DNA of 64,000 bases, from positions 124,001 to 188,000 of the forward strand of contig NZ_JAOQJI010000002.1 in the NCBI RefSeq assembly GCF_025567125.1. Direction: 5' to 3'. The notes beneath the pieces are model-generated. The model saw only the letters and a program-made list of their open reading frames with translations, was not told the DNA's origin and made no database searches. The DNA is from Phocaeicola fibrisolvens. GTDB taxonomy: Bacteria; Bacteroidota; Bacteroidia; Bacteroidales; Bacteroidaceae. Shown here in pieces: positions 43,867 through 53,187 of the stretch (its first letter is position 1; every line of letters starts with the position of its first letter). The position numbers and the translations under genes were made by a program.

Positions 43867-46800
43867 TTAGAATTTATATCCTACCGACAACGAAAGGTTT
43901 ACGCCTTTTTTGATGCGGCTCATCACCCAATCTCCGTTGTTATAATTCATATCTGATGTGAGGTCAGTATTTGAGTAGCTACAATTCCGGTAAACTACGA
44001 TGTCCTCGTTGAGAATGTCGCTGGCATTGAACTTCACTTCCAATTTATCATTAAGGAAATGTCCGGTAAGCTGAATGTCGAGCACATTGCGCGGAGCCTC
44101 ATACTGGTCGTGCATTGTCGCATCTCCTGCATAAACCAACTTGCGTCCGTTACGCCCATAATTGATGGCTGCACCGAACATTTTGCCGTCATAAGCCAAA
44201 CCTGCGTTAATGGTATAGGGAGCCAAGCCTTGCAAAGGGCGGCTACGGTCTTCCATTTGCGAACGATTTTCCGTTCCGGCCGCCTCGCTCATTAACTTGT
44301 CCAAGTTGTAAGTGACATCACCTTTCAGAAAAGTGGCGTTACCGCTCAAGTAGAGGTCTTTCAGGAACGAACCGGGAGCAAGGAAACCGAGCGACTTGCG
44401 CACGTTAATTTCAATGCCTTTCACCGAAGCGTCATCTATATTGAACGGATAGAGCACATACTGCAATTCGTTGGTCTGGCGGGTTACCATTTCGATAGGG
44501 TCTTTGAATTTCTTGTAGAATGCGCTGACCGAAAGCACTTCACCCGCCTGCGGATACCATTCCAAGCGGAGGTCAAAATTATCGGAATGCGATTGACGGA
44601 GCTGCCCCATACTTCTAATCTCCACACGATCGTCCACGTTGTAATACGTACATGGCGTTAATTCTCGGAAATCCGGACGAGCTATGGTGCGGCTGTAAGC
44701 GAAACGGGCGTTCAGGTTATCCGTGATATTATATACCAAAGTGGCGGCAGGCAGCCAGTCGGTTTTCTTTACAGTTACTGTGCTGTCTTTTGTTACTTGC
44801 TCATTTCTGTCAAAAAATGTAGTGTACACTTCCGTATTGGCATCTTCCATACGCACACCGGCAGTAAGGTGCAGCTTGCGGAAGAAAGTGAACTCACCCA
44901 TCAGATAGGCGGCATGGATATTCTGCTTTCCTTCATAATAATCAGCAACACTTCCACCAAGACCGCTTGTCACATAATGGATGGCGCCACTTGCAAAGTT
45001 TTTAGGGTCATACAATTCTGTTAGGTTAAAATGAGCATCTCTTAAGGCAACCCAAGTCTCCCAATTTTCACTATCGCCGGATGGAGGCATACCATGCAGG
45101 TATTGTTGCTCATAATCAGAAGTGCGGAAGGTACCTATATATCCTGCTTTAACAATCTGTTTATTACCTGAGATAACAAAAGGATGTTCAAGATTCAATC
45201 CTATATTTTTCTTGCGTTCTTTCAGATTGCTGTACATCAGATGTCCTTGCTGTATCTCAAATGGACTAGTAGTTATACTTTGATTCCAGCTAATTATACC
45301 TTCTTTCATATCGCCTTGTACAATACCTTGTGCGTAACGATCGTCGGGATTGGTACGCTCCACCTGATTGAACGAGGCATTCCATGTCACGATAAGGTTT
45401 TCGTCAAAAAGTTTGTGCTCACCGTCAAGCTGGGTCTGCCAAAGCTGGCTACGCATGGGTACGCTGTATTGCTCATAAGTATTAAATTTTGTAGTATATC
45501 TATGTATGTAACGTTCGAGATTGGTATGCGTAAATCGGTTGTTGAACATATTGCGCCACGTGATTTTATGATTGGGCATTTCCCAACCCACATTTGCCAC
45601 CGCACCTATGGCGGAAACCATCTTGTAACGCTTGCCAGGTCCGTTCAGGCTGTCATTTGATATGGTCTTCATTTCCTTGTATTCCTCCACGGTCTGCTCG
45701 TTGCGGTATGTGAGGGCGGCCACGAAGCCGATTTTCTGGTTGTAGCCGAACTCAAAAGGCGCACCTACGGTCAGCGAATAGTTCTGTACGGGCATGCCCT
45801 TGTAACGCTTCATGCCGAAAGTGTTTTTCAGCGCGGCGTTCTGTGCACCTAATTCCAGCGCGGCATCATCGCGCCCGGCATACCATTTGCGGTCGTCCAC
45901 GTTGCCGAAGAACCAGTCGGACTTGAAACGTGTGTTGCTCATGAAGTCCTTGCCTGTGCTAAGCGTGTTCATGCCCGTGCCGAGAGAGAGGTTAAAAATC
46001 TTCTTGTTGGGTACGGCGAGCGTGTTCACCTCCACAAGACCGCCCGTGAACTCACCCGGAAGGTCAGGGGTGAAGGTCTTGGCGATAGTCACGTTATCCA
46101 CCAGTCCGCTCGGTATCACGTCGAAAGCGAAGTTGCGGCGATTAGGTTCCGTGGAAGGCAGCGATGCGCCGTTGAGCTGCACGTTGTTGTAGCGTTCGCC
46201 CATGCCTCGCACGTTGACATATTTACCGTTGTCGATATTGACACCTGCCACACGGCCCAATACCTGCGCCACGTTGTTGTCCGATGTCTTTTTCATCAGG
46301 TCGGCACTGATACCGTCGCTCATCGCCACCATGTTCTTCTGCTTGGCATATAGGGCGTTGGCGCTGGCCTTGTTGTAGGTGGCTGTCACCACCACTTCAC
46401 CCAACATCTCGCTTGCCTCCTGCAAAATCACATCCAGCGGAGTGCTTTTCCCGGAATTGATTTTCACGTCACTCACGCGCATGGTCTGATAGGAGATGCA
46501 GGACACTTCCACCGTAAAGCTGCGTGTGGGAAGCCCGCTGACGGTAAAATTGCCGCGCAGATCGGTAGCTGCCCCTTTGCCCGATAGCTCAACAATGCGC
46601 ACCGTAGCGCCCACGATGGGGAAGCCGTCCTTATCGACCACCGTACCCGTCAGGCTTCCGCTGCCCGTGCGGGGCTGCTGGCCGGAAGCCGAAGCCGTGC
46701 TCCCTGTCTTATAAACGGCATACGTGCGTTCGCCCGTCTTCTTGTAAGAGTAGGCCGTACCCGAAAGGCTGGCCGCCAAGTCCTTTTCAAGGGATGAACT

Positions 46801-47049
46801 GCGCAGCGGCGCGGCACTGACCCTTGCCATCTGTGCGGCATCGTAACCGATGTCCACCCGGTATTTGCCGATGATACGGTTCAGACGTTTGTCCATCGTC
46901 TCTGACGGATAGCTGCTTTCGTGCGGGCCTGCCGACTGTGCTACAAGGCTGACATGGGCCGCAGCAGGGCAAACGGGTGTTCCTGCAAGCGCACCGGCGA
47001 GCAGAACAACTGCCATTTGCATCTTAGAGTATAAACTCCACTTTCTCAT
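43867..47049 (-). CDS. TonB-dependent receptor with STN signalling domain
   Basis: The 1060-residue outer-membrane receptor has a signal peptide, an STN-type domain (MDKRLNRIIGKYRVDIGYDAAQMARVSA, residues about 52-112) that signals to a FecR anti-sigma factor, and a carboxypeptidase-regulatory-like domain (GSLTGTVVDKDGFPIVGATVRIVE, about 130-210). It continues with a TonB box near EVVVTATYN, plug YVNVRGMGERYNNVQLNGASLPST and a barrel ending NLSLSVGYKF. The receptor, FecR and sigma gene together make a trans-envelope signalling system. Substrate unknown; the nearby PstS suggests a phosphorus compound. Confidence 0.9.
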   Translation of the reverse strand: MRKWSLYSKMQMAVVLLAGALAGTPVCPAAAHVSLVAQSAGPHESSYPSETMDKRLNRIIGKYRVDIGYDAAQMARVSAAPLRSSSLEKDLAASLSGTAYSYKKTGERTYAVYKTGSTASASGQQPRTGSGSLTGTVVDKDGFPIVGATVRIVELSGKGAATDLRGNFTVSGLPTRSFTVEVSCISYQTMRVSDVKINSGKSTPLDVILQEASEMLGEVVVTATYNKASANALYAKQKNMVAMSDGISADLMKKTSDNNVAQVLGRVAGVNIDNGKYVNVRGMGERYNNVQLNGASLPSTEPNRRNFAFDVIPSGLVDNVTIAKTFTPDLPGEFTGGLVEVNTLAVPNKKIFNLSLGTGMNTLSTGKDFMSNTRFKSDWFFGNVDDRKWYAGRDDAALELGAQNAALKNTFGMKRYKGMPVQNYSLTVGAPFEFGYNQKIGFVAALTYRNEQTVEEYKEMKTISNDSLNGPGKRYKMVSAIGAVANVGWEMPNHKITWRNMFNNRFTHTNLERYIHRYTTKFNTYEQYSVPMRSQLWQTQLDGEHKLFDENLIVTWNASFNQVERTNPDDRYAQGIVQGDMKEGIISWNQSITTSPFEIQQGHLMYSNLKERKKNIGLNLEHPFVISGNKQIVKAGYIGTFRTSDYEQQYLHGMPPSGDSENWETWVALRDAHFNLTELYDPKNFASGAIHYVTSGLGGSVADYYEGKQNIHAAYLMGEFTFFRKLHLTAGVRMEDANTEVYTTFFDRNEQVTKDSTVTVKKTDWLPAATLVYNITDNLNARFAYSRTIARPDFRELTPCTYYNVDDRVEIRSMGQLRQSHSDNFDLRLEWYPQAGEVLSVSAFYKKFKDPIEMVTRQTNELQYVLYPFNIDDASVKGIEINVRKSLGFLAPGSFLKDLYLSGNATFLKGDVTYNLDKLMSEAAGTENRSQMEDRSRPLQGLAPYTINAGLAYDGKMFGAAINYGRNGRKLVYAGDATMHDQYEAPRNVLDIQLTGHFLNDKLEVKFNASDILNEDIVVYRNCSYSNTDLTSDMNYNNGDWVMSRIKKGVNLSLSVGYKF

Positions 47050-47246
47050 TTTCTTTTTGTCTTTTAATTGGTTATTTGTTAATATTCAATGAATTACATT
47101 GTCTCACAGCCGTTCGCAAAAGGGCATAAGGATGGCCGTTCCTCCTTGCGGGGGAAATTTCAGGCTTGCGGACAGCACCCGACCGTCCGCCCGTTCACAA
47201 AATGGCTGTTATGGGCACAAGCCGCTCTTCCGTAGAGGGCGGTTCG

Positions 47247-48326
47247 CTATTTTATGTTGTTCGCCGGGGTAACGATGACCCGGCTACCGGATATTCTATA
47301 CTCGGCGGCATAGACGGAGCATACGCCCCGCATCACATTGTCGAGCGTAGGGCTGGCATGACGGAACGAGAACGTGATTTCAGCATCGGAAGGGATGGCA
47401 TCATCCTCGATGACAAGCGTCTTGCCGAATGACTGCATGACTTTCATCTTCAACTCGTCCACCGTAGAGGCATCGAGGGTGAACTCTCCGCGCATCCATT
47501 CGGTGGCCTCGTCGGCATCCACCTGCGCCACGCTCGCGCTGCCATCGGCAATGTGGTAGGTCACCTGTCCGCCACGGTTGTATTTGCCGTAGGTGACCGC
47601 ACTCTTTTCGTTGGTGACTTCCACGCATCCGCTGCACACCGTCACTTGGCGGATGTCCGTTTCAGGATAAGCCATGACGCTGAACGACGTGCCGTGTACC
47701 ACCGCCTCGATGCCGTCCGTCCTTACTACGAACTGGCGCGTGGAATCCGTAGCCACATCGAAAAACGCCTGCCCGCGCAGGGAGACCGTGCGCCGCTGTT
47801 TTCCGAAGTCTTCCGCCAGAGCCAGACGGCTGCCGCCTTTCAGATAGACCTCCGTACCGTCCGGCAAAAGCACCGTGGTGTCCCTGTCGTACCTCCATTC
47901 GGCATTGCCGTCTCCGGACGCAATGCACTTCTGTGTGTCGCCTTTCCACCATTGCAGGTAAGAGAGGCCGAACACTAAGGCTATGCAAGCGGCTATACCT
48001 GCGTAGCGGAGCAGGTTGCGGCGGACAACAGCGCGTATCGGGAAAGATTTTTGCGGACGCTCCTCATCTTGATTTATCCCCAATCGTCCTGCAATCGCCT
48101 GAAAGGTCTTTTCACTCCATTCTTCTTGTTCTTCAGAAGTGAGTTCCTTTTCGGCGCAGGGCTTGATGGTTGTCATGATGATGTCGGAGAGTTCATCAAC
48201 GGTTTCTTTTTCTTCGTCCGTAGCTTTACCGTCCATATATTTACGGTAGAGTTTGTTCATCCGTTCCCAAAGTTTGCGTTCCTTTTTGCCTGAAACGCTG
48301 CGGCGGTTGTCGTCTGACGTTGGCAT
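47247..48326 (-). CDS. FecR-family anti-sigma factor
   Basis: The 359-residue protein has a cytoplasmic N-terminus (LYRKYMDGKATDEEKETVDEL), one membrane span near residues 106-122 (LLRYAGIAACIALVFGLSYL), and a periplasmic FecR domain (TTVLLPDGTEVYLKGGSRLAL, VSLRGQAFFDV, VVHGTSFSVMAY, VTVCSGCVEV) with a C-terminal STN-like part (MKVMQSFGKTLVIED). An alternative start MNKLYRKYMDG at 48260 is equally plausible. It should control the sigma factor encoded about 4 kb away, in response to the receptor. Confidence 0.88.
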   Translation of the reverse strand: MPTSDDNRRSVSGKKERKLWERMNKLYRKYMDGKATDEEKETVDELSDIIMTTIKPCAEKELTSEEQEEWSEKTFQAIAGRLGINQDEERPQKSFPIRAVVRRNLLRYAGIAACIALVFGLSYLQWWKGDTQKCIASGDGNAEWRYDRDTTVLLPDGTEVYLKGGSRLALAEDFGKQRRTVSLRGQAFFDVATDSTRQFVVRTDGIEAVVHGTSFSVMAYPETDIRQVTVCSGCVEVTNEKSAVTYGKYNRGGQVTYHIADGSASVAQVDADEATEWMRGEFTLDASTVDELKMKVMQSFGKTLVIEDDAIPSDAEITFSFRHASPTLDNVMRGVCSVYAAEYRISGSRVIVTPANNIK

Positions 48327-48390
48327 GGTCTGTCTGGTTTTTATTGTTTATACTTTATTTTATCAGTCATTTTACTTTCAAGAAGGATTA

Positions 48391-48790
48391 CCCCTCTATA
48401 TGTAATTCGTAGCGGACAGGGCGAGTGTTACCCAATTTTGCGTTAAGAAACATTAAACAGGGAAATTTTCTTCCCGAACGTCCGCTTTCGCAGGGCTTCC
48501 TCCGTCCGCACATTCCGCACTTCCGAACTTTACCCCTCTATATGTAATTCGTAGCGAACGGGGCAAGTGTTACCCGATTTTGCGTTAAGAAACATTAAAC
48601 GGGGAAATTTTCTTCCCGAACGTCCGCTTTCGCAGGGCTTCCGCCATCTGTGCATTCCGCACTTCCGAGCTTTGCCCCTCTATATGTAATTCGTAGCGAA
48701 CGGGGCAAGTGTTACCCGATTTTGCGTTAATAAACATTAAACAGGGAAATTTTCTTTCCAACCGTCCGCTTTTGCGAGCTTCCGCCATCC
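48391..48790. repeat. Tandem 142-bp repeat, about 2.8 copies
   Basis: Copies start at 48391, 48533 and 48675 with CCCCTCTATATGTAATTCGTAGCG, giving an exact 142-base period. The core (TATATGTAATTCGTAGCG, then GGGCGAGTGTTACCCGATTTTGCGTTAA) recurs singly at about 49669 and 52341. The last copy diverges after about 100 bases. A 94-codon frame crosses the repeat but looks secondary to it. Confidence 0.85.
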
Positions 48791-48865
48791 GGATAACCCT
48801 TTGCAAAGCCTGAATATGCCTGCCGCCAAGATTGGTCAAGACAGGCTCTTTTCTTTTCCGGCTCT

Positions 48866-49609
48866 TCATCCTAACGCACTGTCAACATCCACATAATAAT
48901 TTGAAGGATTATTGCGGTCCACATAAACGCGCACTTTCCTTTTAGGGTCTATCTCATAACTCTCATACCAGAAAGAACCGCTCCTGAAAAGGTATATCCG
49001 CCCGTCGGATGCCGTATAACGGCAACTCACGATGATGGGATGCCGTCCGTTCATGCTTTGGTTGTCATCTTCACGGATGCCTGTTATCTCCGCCTCCACT
49101 GTANNNNNNNNNNNNNNNNNNNNNNNNNNNNNNNNNNNNNNNNNNNNNNNNNNNNNNNNNNNNNNNNNNNNNNNNNNNNNNNNNNNNNNNNNNNNNNNNN
49201 NNNNNNNNNNNNNNNNNNNNNNNNNNNNNNNNNNNNNNNNNNNNNNNNNNNNNNNNNNNNNNNNNNNNNNNNNNNNNNNNNNNNNNNNNNNNNNNNNNNN
49301 NNNNNNNNNNNNNNNNNNNNNNNNNNNNNNNNNNNNNNNNNNNNNNNNNNNNNNNNNNNNNNNNNNNNNNNNNNNNNNNNNNNNNNNNNNNNNNNNNNNN
49401 NNNGATTCGTGATTTGCCCCACGCATGGCCAAGATAACAGCCTGCACAGGTGTAGCTTCTGCTTTGAATGTGTGACCGCTGGTATAGATGAAGATACAGA
49501 CGGTAAACAGGATGATGCCCACCAGCACAAATATTCCGCCGAAAATGCGAACAAATGCCTTGTCTTTTTTCTTGCCCCGGACCAGTGCTTTTTCTTTGTT
49601 GTAACGCAT
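48866..49609 (-). CDS. DUF3592-like membrane protein, copy 1 (interrupted by sequencing gap)
   Basis: The visible parts match copy 2 at 51566 almost base for base: MRYNKEKALVRGKKKDKAFVRIFGGIFVLVGIILFTVCIFIYTSG at the N-terminus and VRVYVDRNNPSNYYVDVDS at the C-terminus. The middle is hidden by 300 unknown bases. In copy 2 the same stretch is 270 bases long, so the N-run length is likely a placeholder. The family has DUF3592-type features: membrane spans and an OB-like extracytoplasmic part with HPGKQITVYYRNDNP in copy 2. Function unknown. Confidence 0.7.
   Translation of the reverse strand: MRYNKEKALVRGKKKDKAFVRIFGGIFVLVGIILFTVCIFIYTSGHTFKAEATPVQAVILAMRGANHEXXXXXXXXXXXXXXXXXXXXXXXXXXXXXXXXXXXXXXXXXXXXXXXXXXXXXXXXXXXXXXXXXXXXXXXXXXXXXXXXXXXXXXXXXXXXXXXXXXXXXTVEAEITGIREDDNQSMNGRHPIIVSCRYTASDGRIYLFRSGSFWYESYEIDPKRKVRVYVDRNNPSNYYVDVDSALG
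49104..49403. other. Assembly gap (300 N)
   Basis: The gap lies inside copy 1 of a near-identical duplicated gene, where short-read assembly would be expected to fail. Comparison with copy 2 (51804-52073) predicts about 270 hidden bases. Confidence 0.95.
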
Positions 49610-49846
49610 AATTGTAAAAGGGTCGTTTAATGAAATATCAACTTCTTATATCATTAAAGGATTGCTTCCTATATGTAATTCGTAGCGGACGGGGCGAGTG
49701 TTACCCGATTTTGCGTTAATAAACATTAAACGGGAAAATTTTATTCCCGACCGTCCGCTTTTAAGGGCTTCAAACAATTACACAGATTCGTAACCGAAAC
49801 GAAACATCCATTCGTTACATTCGCTCCCCAAATAACTGATAGCGGT

Positions 49847-51547
49847 ATGAGGAACGATACAGACATACGGAAAGAGGCGTACCGGCGAATCTTAAAGCGG
49901 GAATTGTGCTGGTGGCTGGTTGCCATAGCGGGTGGATTGCTGCTTGCCGGAGTGTTCAGCGGGTCGGGAATAGTAAATCTTTTCCTGCATGGCTTCCAAG
50001 GCATCGGGAGTTGCTGGGCGGGTATAATCTGTCTGGTGGTGACAGGCTACATCGCCTATTCCCTGCTGGGCATCCTGAGGGAGAAGCGGAAGCTGATAGG
50101 GCATGGCATCCAGGCCGAAGCCGTCGTCACGGCCATCCAGAAAGAGATAGATGTCGAGGAAGGCGGAGAGGCTTTCGTGGCAGTCTATGAATTCACCCTG
50201 CCCGGCGGTCGGAAATGGCAGGTTAAGGAACAGCTCAACGGCTCGCAGGCGGGGCTGTTGGGACTGATTGAGGTGGGAAGCCGCGTGCCCGTTTTCGTGG
50301 ACCGCGACCATCCGTACAAGTTCTACTTATATACGCACCTCCTTGTCCGCCAATTCTATGAGGAGAACAAGACGTTTGTCAACAGCTTGGAAAAACTAAA
50401 GAGGCAGGGCACAAACGTGGGAAACATTGGCGAAGCGATACTCAGACACCAGGAGAGGGGGCAACGGGTGTTCCGTAGCCGTCGCAGATGGAGGTGGCTT
50501 CCATCGGCTATCGTTGCTTTTGTCATGGTCTTAGTAACAGCATTCGGCTACATAATATACAACAGGTTTGAGACTTACGTGCTGGTTTCCGATCTGAACC
50601 TCCCGCCCGGTTTCAGCTACTACAATGCTTATGCCACGGAATTGCACGAATACCTCCCCGGAAATAACAGATGGAGCTATACCGACGAGGACGGATATGA
50701 AGACTGGACGTCCTCCTGGCGCTTTACCGACAAATGCAAACGTCCCATGTTTGTGGTGTGGGGCACACAGGGACTGACGCACACCAGGACAAGCAGTATG
50801 TTGATGATTCCCGAAAGCTATCGCGACAGGCTGGACAAATATATCTACGACATGAATGCAGACCTGAAGCCGAAGTTGCAGAGCCTGCTGGAAGGTTTTG
50901 CGCCACGCGCAGGAGTCTGCATCCTTTCTCCGGCGTTGGAGGACACGATGCAGATAGAGGGCGGAGGATATTGGCCGTTGCTCACCCTGGGAGGTGCGTG
51001 TGCGACAGCTGCCGCTGAAATCCGTCTGGAAGCATCGGGCGTTAATCCGGATACCTTGAGGGTAGACAAGACAACAATTTTCTACTACGCAACTATAGAA
51101 GCAGTGTCCGACAGAGACACCCTTGCCACGGATGCAGTGACACGGATAGCCGGCGGCGTGGAACGTTTCGGAGTGTTGTATGCCTCCGTCGGAATACAAG
51201 GATTCAGACTGACATCAGCACGCAGCACACCCTTCAACCAGGCCACACCCCTTGCCACGGCTTCGTTGCTGGGCAGACTGATGCGTTACAAGGACCACCT
51301 GTTCCGGGAGCACCCTGACATCTATGAAACGCAGGACTACCTGGAGCTGACGCTGAAAGACAAGAGATGGATTACCTACTACACCTTAGCCTGCGCAGAG
51401 GTAGGAGGACGGCGTGTGCTGAACGTTTTTGCTTTGGTGGGCGACCACCTCTTGGTTATCTTTATGGAAGGAGCGGATGTATCCGAAGAAACGCTGATGA
51501 AGAAAGCGGGCGAACTGATGCTGGTTGCCAAGGATAATTTGCCTTAA
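49847..51547 (+). CDS. Membrane protein, 566 aa, between the duplicated genes (unrecognised)
   Basis: Three membrane spans are likely (LCWWLVAIAGGLLLAGVFSG, AGIICLVVTGYIAYSLLGIL, and SAIVAFVMVLVTAFGYIIYNRF near residue 220). Between spans two and three lies a DUF3592-like segment (AEAVVTAIQKEIDVEEGGEAFVAVYEFTLPGG, RVPVFVDRDHPYKFYLY) related in style to its neighbours. The C-terminal 320 residues form an unrecognised soluble domain (LNLPPGFSYYNAYATELHEYL, LMRYKDHLFREHPDIYETQDYLELTLKDKRW). It is divergent from copy 1 and convergent with copy 2. Function unknown. Confidence 0.65.
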   Translation: MRNDTDIRKEAYRRILKRELCWWLVAIAGGLLLAGVFSGSGIVNLFLHGFQGIGSCWAGIICLVVTGYIAYSLLGILREKRKLIGHGIQAEAVVTAIQKEIDVEEGGEAFVAVYEFTLPGGRKWQVKEQLNGSQAGLLGLIEVGSRVPVFVDRDHPYKFYLYTHLLVRQFYEENKTFVNSLEKLKRQGTNVGNIGEAILRHQERGQRVFRSRRRWRWLPSAIVAFVMVLVTAFGYIIYNRFETYVLVSDLNLPPGFSYYNAYATELHEYLPGNNRWSYTDEDGYEDWTSSWRFTDKCKRPMFVVWGTQGLTHTRTSSMLMIPESYRDRLDKYIYDMNADLKPKLQSLLEGFAPRAGVCILSPALEDTMQIEGGGYWPLLTLGGACATAAAEIRLEASGVNPDTLRVDKTTIFYYATIEAVSDRDTLATDAVTRIAGGVERFGVLYASVGIQGFRLTSARSTPFNQATPLATASLLGRLMRYKDHLFREHPDIYETQDYLELTLKDKRWITYYTLACAEVGGRRVLNVFALVGDHLLVIFMEGADVSEETLMKKAGELMLVAKDNLP

Positions 51548-51565
51548 ACACGTTTTTTTCCGTTC

Positions 51566-52279
51566 TCATCCCACCACACTGTCAACATCCACATAATAAT
51601 TGGAAGGATTATTGCGGTCAACATAGACACGCACCTTTCTTTGGGGATCTATCTCGTAACTCTCATACCAGAAAGAACCGCTGTGAAACAGGTATATACG
51701 CCCATCGGATGCCACATAACGGCAACTCACGATGATGGGATGCCGTCCGTTCATGCTTTGGTTGTCATCTTCACGGATGCCTGTTATCTCCGCCTCCACT
51801 GTATCGCCGGTAGCAAGCAAGCGGGCTATTTTCTGCCGGTGTCTCCGCCTTACCAGAATAAAAGCCAGTCCCATACCGGCAAACACGAACGCCATGGCCA
51901 TCAATAGGCCGATTATCCAATTGTTATCATCCAGATAACGCACCTCTTGGGGATTGTCATTGCGGTAATAGACTGTAATCTGCTTGCCCGGATGCATGGA
52001 CGATGAAGACAGATTGAGCGTGGAAGTATAAGTCTTTCCGCCGACTGTGTATTCCACCACCGGTGTGCCCAGCGATTCGTGATTTGCCCCACGCATGGCC
52101 AGGATAACTGCCTGCACAGGTGTAGCTTCTGCTTTGAATGTGTGACCGCTGGTATAGATGAAGATACAGACGGTAAACAGGATGATGCCCACCAGCACAA
52201 ATATTCCGCCGAAGATGCGGACAAATGCCTTGTCTTTTTTCTTGCCCCTGGCCAGTGCTTTTTCTTTGTTGTAACGCAT
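51566..52279 (-). CDS. DUF3592-like membrane protein, copy 2 (complete)
   Basis: The 237-residue protein has two membrane spans (IFGGIFVLVGIILFTVCIFIYTSG, residues about 22-45; WIIGLLMAMAFVFAGMGLAFILV, about 120-142), flanking EYTVGGKTYTSTLNLSSSSMHPGKQITVYYRNDNP, the DUF3592 signature style. A second similar half follows (VEAEITGIREDDNQSMNG, VSCRYVASDGRIYLF, VRVYVDRNNPSNYYVD). Together with its upstream region it is a direct duplicate of copy 1, with only scattered substitutions. Role unknown. Confidence 0.75.
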   Translation of the reverse strand: MRYNKEKALARGKKKDKAFVRIFGGIFVLVGIILFTVCIFIYTSGHTFKAEATPVQAVILAMRGANHESLGTPVVEYTVGGKTYTSTLNLSSSSMHPGKQITVYYRNDNPQEVRYLDDNNWIIGLLMAMAFVFAGMGLAFILVRRRHRQKIARLLATGDTVEAEITGIREDDNQSMNGRHPIIVSCRYVASDGRIYLFHSGSFWYESYEIDPQRKVRVYVDRNNPSNYYVDVDSVVG

Positions 52280-52390
52280 AATTGTAAAAAGGTCCGTTTA
52301 ATGAAATATCAACTTCTTATATCATTAAAGGATTGCTCCCTATATGTAATTCGTAGCGGACGGGGCGAGTGTTACCCGATTTTGCGTTGA
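51578..52390. repeat. Long direct repeat, second copy (first copy about 48873-49725)
   Basis: The whole DUF3592-like gene plus about 110 bases of upstream sequence, ending in the TATATGTAATTCGTAGCG core, occurs twice in the same direction with high identity. The two copies enclose the 566-aa membrane protein gene. This is a segmental duplication that could recombine. Confidence 0.85.
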
Positions 52391-52487
52391 AAAGGCTTAA
52401 TGCGATACTTTCTAGGTCTTTCCCTATGAATTTTACCTTTTATTATAAATGTTACTGGCACGTAACACGAGTGTCACACTGTATGGC

Positions 52488-52496
52488 TAATTTTGC
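52488..52496 (+). promoter_or_regulatory. Promoter -7 element (TAATTTTGC) of the sigma gene
   Basis: It matches TAnnTTTGC and lies 22 bases before the chosen ATG. It argues that the longer upstream frame is not translated. Confidence 0.6.
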
Positions 52497-52518
52497 ATCG
52501 TCCAAAAATATAAATATT

Positions 52519-53169
52519 ATGGATGTTTCGGCTTTAGGACAAGATAAGGAAGAAGATGATTTCCAACTGCTTTCTGCCATTGCGGAAAACATGGATACGG
52601 CAGCATTCACACGTCTTTACGGCAAGTATGCGAAGTGGGCTTTCGGGCTATTCTATTCGCGGACGGGCAGTAAGGAGGCCGCATCCGAACTGTCACAAAA
52701 CCTGTGGATGTACGTATGGGACAATGCGGGGAAAATCATCGGGAAACATGACGAAAAACGGCATACAATAAAAGGCTTGCTTTATGCCGTCATAGCCAAA
52801 CGCATATTGGATTTCTACCGGATGGTGGAGAGTTGCCATAACATTGTGTCGTTGGACGACGAGGAAATATGGCGCATGGTGGTGAACATCGCGGATAACA
52901 ACCCGACGGTATTCTCCAAACTGGATGTGGAAGCCATCCATGCGATTACCTATGAAGTGCTTGAAAGGTTCGGTGAACTGGACAAAAAGGTCTTCGTCAG
53001 TATGAAGAATGGATATACAGCCAAAGAGGTGGCTGACATGTACGGATTTACGGAAGCCACCGTCAGGAAAAAAGTGTGCGTGATGACAAAGGAAGTACGT
53101 CTGAAACTGTGTGAGGCCGGATATGTGTCCGCCATCCTTTCGTGCGTCATCCAGAACATGCCGCTTTGA
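52519..53169 (+). CDS. ECF-like RNA polymerase sigma factor
   Basis: The protein has 216 residues from MDVSALGQDKEEDD, chosen because a promoter lies just upstream. Region 2 is seen as AFTRLYGKYAKWAFGLFYSRTGSKEAASELSQNLWMYVWDNA, and region 4 as FGELDKKVFVSMKNGYTAKEVADMYGFTEATVRKKVCVMTKEVRLKL. It is the likely partner of the FecR-like anti-sigma factor at 47247, but the two are divergent and about 4.2 kb apart, with the repeat cassette between. Its usual targets would be the receptor operon. Confidence 0.85.
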   Translation: MDVSALGQDKEEDDFQLLSAIAENMDTAAFTRLYGKYAKWAFGLFYSRTGSKEAASELSQNLWMYVWDNAGKIIGKHDEKRHTIKGLLYAVIAKRILDFYRMVESCHNIVSLDDEEIWRMVVNIADNNPTVFSKLDVEAIHAITYEVLERFGELDKKVFVSMKNGYTAKEVADMYGFTEATVRKKVCVMTKEVRLKLCEAGYVSAILSCVIQNMPL

Positions 53170-53187
53170 TTATCATGTCCAGTTCCG

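Noticed and set aside
48391..48790. CRISPR array
   Set aside because: The whole 142-base unit is repeated, with no short direct repeats separated by unique spacers and no cas genes.
48585..48869. 94-codon minus-strand frame across the tandem repeat
   Set aside because: Most of it is read from the 142-bp repeat; it seems a by-product of repetition rather than a gene.
49032..49630. Open frames across the N-run
   Set aside because: Unknown bases cannot contain stops, so these frames are artefacts, except for copy 1 of the DUF3592-like gene, whose two ends match copy 2.
52369..52518. N-terminal extension of the sigma factor
   Set aside because: It includes the repeat core and the TAATTTTGC promoter; the ATG at 52519 gives the normal sigma N-terminus.
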